DNA of 7,841 nt from Oscillibacter sp. (GTDB lineage: Bacteria > Bacillota > Clostridia > Oscillospirales > Oscillospiraceae). The stretch covers positions 1 through 7,841 of the forward strand of contig JAKSQE010000056.1 of the NCBI GenBank assembly GCA_024404295.1, read 5' to 3'. The position numbers were made by a program, and so were the translations under genes. Positions 1 through 5,367 of this stretch are shown here, in pieces (positions within the stretch are counted from its first letter, which is position 1; every line of letters starts with the position of its first letter). The notes below the pieces were generated by a model. That model made no database searches. It saw only the letters and a program-made list of their open reading frames with translations, and was not told the origin of the DNA.

Positions 1-83
1 ATTTTTTTCAAAAAAAGTTGAACGAAACTGTTTTTTGTCGCCATAGGGTCACAGAAATCTCTTTGCCAAAAAATACATTTCTT

Positions 84-112
84 TTGCATCTTTCTGGTTA
101 TTATAATATAAT
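84..112 (+). promoter_or_regulatory. Sigma-A-type promoter of the kinase/regulator operon
   Basis: A -35 element TTGCAT (84-89) and a perfect -10 TATAAT (107-112) are separated by exactly 17 bases. This predicts a transcription start near 119 and a leader of about 48 bases before the kinase start codon. The rest of 1-166 is AT-rich and holds no gene that I can support. The pentamer TTTGC occurs at 62-66 and again at 83-87 over the -35, about two helical turns apart, which could be a binding site for a regulator. Confidence 0.75.
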
Positions 113-166
113 GTGACATAAGGTGCAATTTAATTTTGCCTGACTCTGCATTTTGGGGAGGTCTGT

Positions 167-1504
167 ATGTTTGAAGTTAACAGCATTTTTCAGGTGGCGA
201 TGGAGCTTTCCTGTGCTGTCGCCTGTTTCATTGCTGCGGTCCTGACCCTTTTGGGCAGAAAGACTCTGACCAAAAGCGGTACCGCCATCGCCCGAATGTT
301 CTGCACCCACTGTCTGCTGCTTTTGTGCGATGCAGCAGCCCATGGTTTTCGTGGCAAGCTGACCCCACTGGCCTTTGCCGCTGTGGCCGTCAGCAATTAT
401 CTGGTTTTCGTCCTCCAATACCTGTTGCTGTTCTTCTCTACGCTGTACATCTATGCCCTATTGGACGAGCTGCATGTGCAGGTCAGCCGGGTATTTCTGA
501 TCCTGCAAGGTGTTTTTTGCAGTGCAGGAATTCTGTTAGTCTCCTTGTCTCAGTTCACCGGATTTGTGTACATCATTGACGAGCAAAACCTTTACCACCG
601 GGCAGCCGGTCTTACCTGCACCTTGACGTTGGCAGGCATGGGCCTACTGACTTGTGCCGCCTTTGTATTAGTCTACTGGAAGTCCTTCAGCACCAATCAG
701 CTGACCGTCCTGCTGATCTTTTGTCTCGCACCTGTGATCTCCGTGATCCTTGAATACTTGATCTATGGTATTTCCTTTATCAATATCAGCACCACTCTGG
801 TGATGCTGTCCATGTTCGTCATCCATGAGGGAAATCGCATTCAGCGTCTGGAGCAGCAGGCGCTGCTCCTTGCCCAACAGCAGGAGCTTTTGACAGAGCA
901 GCGCATTCAGCTCATCACCTCCCAGATCCATCCCCACTTCCTCTATAATGCACTGGCCACCATTGGCAGTCTCTGCCAGATCGACCCTGCCACGGCGGAG
1001 CTGGCGGTGAACCGCTTTGCCGATTATCTGCGCATGAATCTGGACGCATTGAAAGACGTCAACCTCATTCCCTTTTCCAAAGAATTGGAGCACACGCAGA
1101 CCTATCTCTGGCTGGAACAGCTCCGCTTTGGTGATATCCTGCAGGTGAAATACGACATCACCTATCAGGATTTTCAGATCCCGCCGCTGGTGCTGCAGCC
1201 CATCGTGGAAAACGCCGTAAAGCACGGTCTCTTCCCCCGGGAGGAAGGCGGCACGGTCACCATCTCCACCCGAAAGACCGAGAGTGGTGTGGAGATCGTG
1301 GTGGCAGATGACGGCGTGGGCTTCGACCACATCCACCCCAATCTGGATCCTAAGCGCAGTCACATCGGCGTGACCAACGTCCGCAGTCGTCTGGACGCGC
1401 TCTGCGGCGGTACTATGACCATTGAAAGCGTCCTAAATGAGGGCACAACGATCACAATTTTCATTCCTGACGGAGGTACTTCCCATGAACATCCTGCTGG
1501 TTGA
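167..1504 (+). CDS. LytS/YehU-type sensor histidine kinase with seven-helix membrane input domain
   Basis: This 445-residue membrane kinase should autophosphorylate on histidine and pass the phosphate to the response regulator encoded next. The N-terminal half (about 7-220) shows seven hydrophobic segments, near 7-29, 40-58, 73-98, 108-127, 147-170, 179-200 and 203-220. A Gln/Leu-rich signalling helix follows (221-250). The His_kinase-type box QIHPHFLYN has the likely phospho-acceptor at His257. The ATP-binding domain has the N box VENAVKHG (Asn349), the G1 box DDGVGFD (381-387) and a second glycine region at 400-409 (IGVTNVRSRL). GGGGAGG at 155-161 lies five bases before the ATG and supports this start. 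The last 20 bases overlap the regulator gene, so the two are probably translationally coupled. No extracellular ligand-binding domain is visible, so the signal is unknown; it may be sensed within the membrane. Confidence 0.93.
   Translation: MFEVNSIFQVAMELSCAVACFIAAVLTLLGRKTLTKSGTAIARMFCTHCLLLLCDAAAHGFRGKLTPLAFAAVAVSNYLVFVLQYLLLFFSTLYIYALLDELHVQVSRVFLILQGVFCSAGILLVSLSQFTGFVYIIDEQNLYHRAAGLTCTLTLAGMGLLTCAAFVLVYWKSFSTNQLTVLLIFCLAPVISVILEYLIYGISFINISTTLVMLSMFVIHEGNRIQRLEQQALLLAQQQELLTEQRIQLITSQIHPHFLYNALATIGSLCQIDPATAELAVNRFADYLRMNLDALKDVNLIPFSKELEHTQTYLWLEQLRFGDILQVKYDITYQDFQIPPLVLQPIVENAVKHGLFPREEGGTVTISTRKTESGVEIVVADDGVGFDHIHPNLDPKRSHIGVTNVRSRLDALCGGTMTIESVLNEGTTITIFIPDGGTSHEHPAG
1472..1476 (+). 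promoter_or_regulatory. Ribosome binding site that decides the response regulator start
   Basis: GGAGG lies inside the kinase gene, eight bases before the ATG at 1485. The reading frame is open upstream to an ATG at 1437. That earlier start would add 16 residues before the conserved first strand of the receiver domain and has no comparable binding site, so 1485 is preferred. Confidence 0.85.
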
Positions 1505-2273
1505 CGACGAAATTCTCCTGTTGGAAAAGCTCAAGCGCACGGTAGCCGCCGTTGCACCGGACGCCGATCTCTATGCGTTTTCCAAGGCCAGAGAAGCGTT
1601 GGAATTTACCCAGACGACCCCCATCGACATTGCCTTTCTGGACATCAACATGCGTATCCTCAGCGGCATGGAGCTGGCGAATCAAATTCAGGCCATCTAT
1701 CCAAAAGTGAACATCATCTTCTGCACCGGTTACGCCGAATACGCTCTGGATGCTCACGACCTCCACTGCAGTGGTTACCTGCTCAAGCCTGTGAGTGAAG
1801 AAAAGGTAGCGGACGCCCTGAACAACCTGCGCTATCCCATTGGCAGCGGCAAAGACTCGGAAGAGCCGAAAAAGCGGGTGGAGATCCATTGCTTTGGCAA
1901 CTTTAATGTCACGATCGACGGGGTACCCGTCCACTTCAAATATGAAAAGACCCGGGAGCTTTTGGCTTATCTGGTAGACCGACAGGGTGCTCTGACAAGT
2001 CTTGCGGAGATCGCCGCAGTGCTGTGGGAGGATGAGGAGCACGAGTACTATCTCAAAAGCCTGCGCCGTGACTTGATCCTCACTCTGGAGGAAGCCGGAT
2101 GCAGTGACATTTTGGAAAAAGAGCGTGGCAAACTTGCCATTCTACCGGAAAAGATCAGCTGCGATTACTACGACTGGCGCAGCGGGAAGATCCCCTCTTC
2201 CAGCTACTCCGGTGAGTACATGGCTCAGTACTCCTGGGCAGAATACATGAATGGTCTCCTGATGGAGGTATAA
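1485..2273 (+). CDS. Response regulator: receiver domain fused to SARP/OmpR-like winged-helix domain
   Basis: This 262-residue cytoplasmic regulator is probably the phosphorylation target of the kinase upstream. The receiver domain (about 1-118) has every expected key residue: Asp7-Asp8 acidic pair, Asp53 phospho-acceptor in FLDINM, Thr81 switch residue and Lys101 followed by Pro102. A short linker leads into a C-terminal domain from about 131. Its strand HCFGNFNVTIDG, the segment KTRELLAYLVDR, the stretch LAEIAAVLW and the recognition-helix-like YLKSLRRDL fit the winged-helix DNA-binding domain of SARP/AfsR-type regulators. The usual SARP BTAD repeat domain is absent or reduced to a short tail (about 228-262). 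LytS-type kinases normally pair with LytTR regulators, so this pairing is noteworthy. The family is assigned from sequence pattern only; REC plus winged helix is secure, the SARP subtype less so. Confidence 0.88.
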   Translation: MNILLVDDEILLLEKLKRTVAAVAPDADLYAFSKAREALEFTQTTPIDIAFLDINMRILSGMELANQIQAIYPKVNIIFCTGYAEYALDAHDLHCSGYLLKPVSEEKVADALNNLRYPIGSGKDSEEPKKRVEIHCFGNFNVTIDGVPVHFKYEKTRELLAYLVDRQGALTSLAEIAAVLWEDEEHEYYLKSLRRDLILTLEEAGCSDILEKERGKLAILPEKISCDYYDWRSGKIPSSSYSGEYMAQYSWAEYMNGLLMEV

Positions 2274-2331
2274 CATTCCACAAACTCGTGACATAGACAG
2301 ACGGGCGCATTACAAAACAGCGCCAAAAAAC

Positions 2332-2367
2332 GGGACTGCTACAGAATGAAAATTCTGTAGCAGTCCC
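2332..2367 (-). terminator. Strong hairpin terminator between convergent genes
   Basis: A perfect 16-base inverted repeat (2332-2347 and 2352-2367) closes a four-base loop. On the minus strand the stem is followed after one base by six T residues (plus-strand A run at 2325-2330), giving a textbook Rho-independent terminator for the CvpA-like gene that ends at 2385. On the plus strand the loop reads GAAA, a stable GNRA tetraloop, but no immediate T run follows. It may therefore protect or end the kinase/regulator transcript less efficiently. Confidence 0.85.
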
Positions 2368-2384
2368 ATACTCTATTCCGATTT

Positions 2385-3203
2385 TTACACGAAAAGCGCC
2401 AACAGTCTGGTGCCATCGGCAGCTTCTTCCAATGCGGTAATGCCATTTTTTCGCAGCAGCCATGCCAAAGCAAACAGCACCACGCTGCACAGTGCAATGC
2501 CCACCACTGCGCCGCCCAGCCAGTCCACCCAGCGGATCACCGGCAGATGAACGGCAAGACCGAAGGTATTTTTTGCGGCAGTCAGCAGCACCAACGCCAC
2601 CAGTGTCAGCACGATCCACAATGCGTAATGCACGGCGACGGATGTCATGCGGCGCGTCACCGCAAATACAGATGCATATATCGCACCTTTCGCCTGCGCT
2701 GTAGTCTTCTCCAATCCGGAGGACACCGTCTCTTTCAGTTCCACACCGGCTTCTTTTAGTTTTTCGATCTGCTTTTCCGTGAGATAATCCGCAGGATCCA
2801 CAGAATTTTGCACTTTCTTTGTGGTTTCAGAGACAAATTCAGACAGGTCGAGGCCCGCCCTCTTCACCAACTTCAGCGTGCCTGCGGGCAAAGATCTCTC
2901 AATGCCCTTCTCCACCTCTGCCGTGCTTAGATTCTGTGCCAACAACTCCAGAACATCCTCCGTTACCACGCCCTCGTCCATCTGGCGGATGATCCGATCT
3001 TCCACCATGGGATACACCAGCTCAGTCACCGGCTCGGTCAGCAGGGCAGAGAGTACTGTGCCGCACAACAGCGACAGTACGATCACCAGCGTGGGCATCA
3101 GCAATTTGTAAAGTCCCTTAGCGCCCATCAAAACGGCGCTCAGCAGAAAAACCATGGCGATGGTGCCGTCCACAAGCAGCGGATTTCCCAAAATCCCATC
3201 CAT
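2385..3203 (-). CDS. CvpA-like membrane protein with long soluble insert
   Basis: This 272-residue protein has four predicted membrane helices arranged in two pairs, about 9-27, 33-54, 187-209 and 228-250. The C-terminal pair contains PVIRWVDWLGGAVVGI, which resembles the helix 3 to helix 4 junction of CvpA family proteins (colicin V production protein; in other bacteria an inner-membrane protein linked to envelope maintenance). Typical CvpA proteins are about 160-180 residues. The extra length is a charged, helix-rich stretch of about 130 residues (55-186) between helices 2 and 3, containing a VDPADYLTEKQIEKLKEAG segment. The start at 3203 is chosen because GGAGG (plus 3213-3217) lies nine bases upstream. 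A longer frame from 3251 exists but has no such site. The gene is convergent with the two-component operon and ends at the hairpin 2332-2367. Its exact role is unknown. Confidence 0.7.
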   Translation of the reverse strand: MDGILGNPLLVDGTIAMVFLLSAVLMGAKGLYKLLMPTLVIVLSLLCGTVLSALLTEPVTELVYPMVEDRIIRQMDEGVVTEDVLELLAQNLSTAEVEKGIERSLPAGTLKLVKRAGLDLSEFVSETTKKVQNSVDPADYLTEKQIEKLKEAGVELKETVSSGLEKTTAQAKGAIYASVFAVTRRMTSVAVHYALWIVLTLVALVLLTAAKNTFGLAVHLPVIRWVDWLGGAVVGIALCSVVLFALAWLLRKNGITALEEAADGTRLLALFV

Positions 3204-3212
3204 ACGCAGTTT

Positions 3213-3217
3213 CCTCC
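3213..3217 (-). promoter_or_regulatory. Ribosome binding site deciding the CvpA-like start
   Basis: On the minus strand GGAGG precedes the ATG at 3203 by nine bases. This argues against the in-frame upstream ATG at 3251, which would add a Lys/Arg-rich 16-residue extension before the first membrane helix. Confidence 0.75.
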
Positions 3218-3283
3218 ATTTTGCATTCTGTTTTTGCAGGCAGCTTTTCACCGCTTCCCTGCACTCTGTTCAGATTTTTATCC

Positions 3284-3319
3284 ATGATACGACCATAAGG
3301 GGTGCAAAAGAGATGCAAA
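3284..3319 (-). promoter_or_regulatory. Possible activator-dependent promoter of the CvpA-like gene with 11-base direct repeat
   Basis: On the minus strand TTTGCA occurs twice with an exact 11-base period (3319-3314 and 3308-3303). Counted as two 11-base units, the repeat ends eight bases before a -10-like TATCAT (3289-3284). No good -35 sits at normal spacing from that -10. Direct repeats of 11 bases ending about eight bases before a -10 are the arrangement known for SARP-type activators. The short length means chance is a real possibility. The rest of 3204-3407 shows no convincing gene. Confidence 0.25.
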
Positions 3320-3407
3320 CGGGCTGTTTTTTGTCAGGTTTTTCCTGCGTTTTCCCCGAATTCCCCCACGTCTCTTTCTTAAAGCCTGCCGAATTCATAC
3401 GTACAAC

Positions 3408-3433
3408 AAAAAAAGGACCCAATACAGGTCCCT
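3408..3433 (-). terminator. Rho-independent terminator of the STAS gene
   Basis: On the minus strand a stem GGACC/GGTCC (plus 3427-3431 and 3415-3419), extendable by one G-T and one A-T pair, closes a seven-base loop and is followed by a run of T residues (plus-strand A run 3408-3414). It lies about 25 bases after the STAS stop codon and separates that gene from the CvpA-like gene downstream. Confidence 0.85.
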
Positions 3434-3456
3434 CTTTCACGCGATCACGTTTTCGT

Positions 3457-3756
3457 TTATTCAAATTCCAGAAGGCCTGCAAATCCGGTGATCTCAAAGA
3501 CCTCCATAACCATCTTATTGACGTTTTTCAGCACCATACGACCACCTTTTTTCCGCATGGTCATGTGCAGACGCTTGATAACACGCAGGCCCGCGGAGGA
3601 TACATAGTCCATCACAGCAAGATTCAGCGTCACACGTTCAAACCGCTCTGCGGTCTGCAGAAAAATTTCCTCCGCCTCCGGCGCAGTGGTCGAATCCAAG
3701 CGGCCTTCCAAAAGAAGCTCGCCTTCCGTACCGTGATTCACCAGCTTAATGGTCAT
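3457..3756 (-). CDS. Single-domain STAS protein, anti-sigma factor antagonist type
   Basis: This 99-residue protein is one complete STAS domain, the fold of SpoIIAA and RsbV. Those proteins bind an anti-sigma kinase when unphosphorylated and so release a sigma factor. Visible features are the first strands with LLLEGRLDSTTAPE (14-27), the strand VTLNLAVMDYV (42-52), the loop SSAGLRVI (53-60) and the helix and strand up to GRMVLKNV (72-79). In SpoIIAA and RsbV the phosphorylated serine lies in the equivalent DSSGL/DSTGL loop; here Ser53 or Ser54 are the candidates and the following residue is Ala55. GGAGG (plus 3765-3769) lies eight bases before the ATG, and the frame reaching further upstream to 3819 crosses the promoter. 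The gene stands alone between its own promoter and terminator, with no kinase or sigma gene beside it. The partner is therefore unknown, and a non-sigma role is possible. Confidence 0.9.
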   Translation of the reverse strand: MTIKLVNHGTEGELLLEGRLDSTTAPEAEEIFLQTAERFERVTLNLAVMDYVSSAGLRVIKRLHMTMRKKGGRMVLKNVNKMVMEVFEITGFAGLLEFE

Positions 3757-3790
3757 CCTGCTTTCCTCCCACGTTCTGCTTGGTTTTTTC

Positions 3791-3819
3791 AGTATAGCAG
3801 GCTTTTTTTCTCCTGTCAC
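3791..3819 (-). promoter_or_regulatory. Promoter of the STAS gene
   Basis: On the minus strand GTGACA (3819-3814) and TATACT (3796-3791) are separated by 17 bases. A TGC just before the -10 makes it an extended -10 promoter. The predicted transcript starts about 30 bases before the start codon. It is divergent from the dehydrogenase promoter. Confidence 0.75.
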
Positions 3820-3902
3820 CTGTTTTTTTCAAACCTATTGCGATTTTGTCGTCTGCTCAGCAGTGTTCCAGATCCGCATCTCGGACCGTACCACATTGGT
3901 TC

Positions 3903-3932
3903 TTGCCGCGCATCTCATCTTTGCTATATAAT
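3903..3932 (+). promoter_or_regulatory. Promoter of the glycerol-1-phosphate dehydrogenase-type gene
   Basis: A perfect -10 TATAAT at 3927-3932 has a weaker -35 TTGCCG at 3903-3908 with an 18-base spacer. An alternative overlapping extended -10 (TGC then TATATA, 3922-3930) is also possible. The start of transcription is expected near 3939, giving a leader of about 55 bases with no recognisable regulatory structure. Confidence 0.65.
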
Positions 3933-3993
3933 GATACCAAAGAAACACACTGTGTCTGTATCGGCATCGAAATTTTAAAAATGGAGTGTTAAA

Positions 3994-5061
3994 ATGAGTA
4001 AAGTTACCAACGCCAGTATTTCCATCCCCAGTGTTCTGAAAGTGGGCAGCGGCGCCCTTCACAATATTGGCATCTATCTGAAAGACAGCGGCCTGAACAA
4101 TGCCGTCATTTTCTTCGGAAACGGCCTTATCGACATGTTTGGCAGCATCATCATGGAGTCCCTCAAAGCCGCCGGAGTGGAAGTCCTGTCCTATCAGGAA
4201 CTGGACGATGTCAACATGGAGGAGATCTCTCACTTGGCCTTTGCTCTGCCCAACTCCACCCAGGCCGTAGTGGGTATTGGCGGTGGCAAGGTCATTGACG
4301 CCGCCAAGTATATGGGCTTTCTGCGGAAGATCCCCTTCGTCAGCGTCCCCACGTCCTCCTCCAGTGACGGCTTCTCCAGTGCCAGCGCCTCTCTGCTGGT
4401 ATCCGGACGTCGGAAGTCCGTTCCCGCCTCCATGGCCTTTGCCATCATCGTGGACACCGATGTGATCAAGACCGCACCGGACAAGTTCCTGTATTCCGGC
4501 ATCGGCGATATGGTCTCCAAGATCACCGCTCTGTACGATTGGTCCTTTGAGGAGGCCCACGGCGCAGGGCAGGTCAATGACTTCGCCATGATGATCGCAA
4601 AAAAAGCGGTGAACAGCTTTGTCCGCACCCCCTTTGACAGCATCCATGACCGCCAGTTCCTGGTGGAGCTGTTGGACTCTCTGGCTATGAGCGGCATTGC
4701 CAACGAGATCGCCGGCAGCAGCGCTCCCACCAGCGGCAGTGAACATCTCATTTCCCACGCTTTGGATCAGATCTCTGCCAATCCTCAGCTCCACGGCATT
4801 CAGGTGGGCATTGCCACATACCTGATGGCGAAGGTCCAAGACCACCGCTATCAGCGGGTGGATACCGTCTTTACCCAGACTGGATTCTGGGACTACGTCA
4901 GCACCCTGGATCTGGACATTACGGAATATGAGCGCGCCATCGACTTGGCCCCCTCCATGAAGCCCTTCCGCCACACCTATCTCCATGAGGAGGCCTACCG
5001 TGAGGAGGCGAAGCGTCTGCTGCGGGAAGATCCCCGGTTGCAGAGAATATTCTCCAAATAA
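3994..5061 (+). CDS. Glycerol-1-phosphate dehydrogenase-type enzyme (AraM/EgsA-like)
   Basis: This 355-residue cytoplasmic protein belongs to the metal-dependent alcohol dehydrogenase superfamily, closest in pattern to sn-glycerol-1-phosphate dehydrogenase. That enzyme reduces dihydroxyacetone phosphate with NAD(P)H to make the G1P backbone. The nucleotide-binding GIGGGKVIDAAKY lies at 94-106. The segment VPTSSSSDGFSSASASLLV (118-136), followed by GRRKS, is typical of the AraM/EgsA group. The likely metal ligands are Asp172 (in GDMVSK), His251 (in GSEHLISH) and His267 (in LHGIQVG), all present. Length matches the family. GGAG at 3983-3986 sits seven bases before the ATG. The gene has its own promoter and no neighbour for G1P prenylation (PcrB/GGGPS type) or arabinose metabolism in this window, so the physiological substrate is not fixed by context. 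A related glycerol or polyol-phosphate dehydrogenase activity is the main alternative. Confidence 0.85.
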   Translation: MSKVTNASISIPSVLKVGSGALHNIGIYLKDSGLNNAVIFFGNGLIDMFGSIIMESLKAAGVEVLSYQELDDVNMEEISHLAFALPNSTQAVVGIGGGKVIDAAKYMGFLRKIPFVSVPTSSSSDGFSSASASLLVSGRRKSVPASMAFAIIVDTDVIKTAPDKFLYSGIGDMVSKITALYDWSFEEAHGAGQVNDFAMMIAKKAVNSFVRTPFDSIHDRQFLVELLDSLAMSGIANEIAGSSAPTSGSEHLISHALDQISANPQLHGIQVGIATYLMAKVQDHRYQRVDTVFTQTGFWDYVSTLDLDITEYERAIDLAPSMKPFRHTYLHEEAYREEAKRLLREDPRLQRIFSK

Positions 5062-5067
5062 ATGATC

Positions 5068-5098
5068 TGACCGCCGGGACGAATGTTTCCGGCGGTCA
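5068..5098 (+). terminator. Hairpin after the dehydrogenase gene
   Basis: A perfect 10-base GC-rich stem (5068-5077 with 5089-5098) closes an 11-base loop starting six bases after the stop codon. The tail is only weakly T-rich (ACCTTTGTAAATT), so termination here may be incomplete or helped by the further hairpins downstream. Confidence 0.55.
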
Positions 5099-5225
5099 AC
5101 CTTTGTAAATTCGTTCAAAAGCGCCGTGAAAAGGCACTTTCCGCGAACGTGTCCACTTTTGAAAAACAAATCTGAAAAATACTATTTTTCGCGTCTACTT
5201 TTCTTGACTGGTACACCTGCATTTT

Positions 5226-5260
5226 TGATAGCAGAAAATTCAATTTTCTGCTATCATTTT
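5226..5260 (+). repeat. Perfect 15-base inverted repeat, terminator or operator
   Basis: The arms 5226-5240 and 5242-5256 are exact reverse complements, separated by a single base. As RNA this would form a 13-base stem with a five-base loop followed by TTTTCC, a plausible second terminator for the dehydrogenase transcript. As DNA it is a near-continuous 31-base palindrome directly upstream of the presumed aminotransferase promoter, so an operator role is an alternative. The AT-rich, short T tail does not decide between them. Confidence 0.6.
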
Positions 5261-5271
5261 CCTTCAAAATC

Positions 5272-5280
5272 TGGTAAACT
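5272..5280 (+). promoter_or_regulatory. Candidate extended -10 promoter of the aminotransferase gene
   Basis: TGG followed by TAAACT at 5272-5280 fits an extended -10 element. No good -35 lies 16-18 bases upstream, where the right arm of the palindrome 5242-5256 sits instead. If used, the transcript would start near 5287 and carry a leader hairpin at 5298-5320. Confidence 0.35.
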
Positions 5281-5297
5281 ATTTTTTATGATTTGCA

Positions 5298-5320
5298 AGG
5301 TCGGGTGTATCGCCCAACCT
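5298..5320 (+). other. Leader hairpin upstream of the aminotransferase
   Basis: The arms 5298-5307 and 5311-5320 pair over ten positions with one mismatch and one G-T pair around a three-base loop. It lies 47 bases before the start codon, inside the presumed 5' leader, and lacks a T run. A regulatory role is possible but not shown. Confidence 0.35.
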
Positions 5321-5355
5321 CGTCCGAGTACACAGAATCAGTCACACTGTTGAAT

Positions 5356-5359
5356 GGAG
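5356..5359 (+). promoter_or_regulatory. Ribosome binding site deciding the aminotransferase start
   Basis: GGAG (within GGAGTGAG) lies eight bases before the ATG at 5368. The frame is open upstream to an ATG at 5293, but that start lacks a binding site and would translate across the leader hairpin. Confidence 0.75.
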
Positions 5360-5367
5360 TGAGCACT

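Larger units (their letters stand above)
5062..5367. other. 306-base intergenic region rich in inverted repeats
   Basis: No gene is supported here. Besides the hairpin at 5068-5098, the region has an 8-base inverted repeat TTCAAAAG/CTTTTGAA at 5114-5121 and 5156-5163. It also has a GAAAAAT/ATTTTTC hairpin at 5174-5190, a perfect 15-base palindromic pair at 5226-5256 and an imperfect leader hairpin at 5298-5320 just before the aminotransferase. A TTGACT at 5204-5209 is a good -35 by sequence but lacks a convincing -10 at normal spacing. I do not recognise a known riboswitch. Confidence 0.6.

Noticed and set aside
111..136. CRP-like half site TGTGA near the kinase transcription start
   Set aside because: Only one half matches and the expected TCACA partner is absent. 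CRP regulation is not expected in this type of organism.
668..1363. Open frame of 231 codons antisense to the kinase
   Set aside because: It overlaps the kinase catalytic motifs completely, and its sequence is His/Gln/Asp-rich shadow without recognisable domains.
3118..3318. Minus-strand open frame of 66 codons upstream of and overlapping the CvpA-like gene
   Set aside because: It lacks a ribosome binding site and overlaps the well-supported CvpA-like start out of frame, so I treat this stretch as the leader region.
3154..3978. Plus-strand open frame of 274 codons across the STAS region
   Set aside because: It runs through the STAS terminator, gene and promoter on the opposite strand, is Phe/Ser/His-rich and has no binding site. 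The STAS protein is clearly the real product.
3835..5169. Long open frame of 444 codons on the minus strand opposite the dehydrogenase
   Set aside because: It is antisense to a gene with intact family motifs, shows the His/Gly/Val-rich composition of a codon shadow, has no ribosome binding site and runs through the dehydrogenase promoter.
5204..5232. Promoter with TTGACT as -35
   Set aside because: The -35 is good, but the sequence at 16-18 bases downstream (GATAGC and neighbours) matches a -10 poorly and lies in the palindrome arm.
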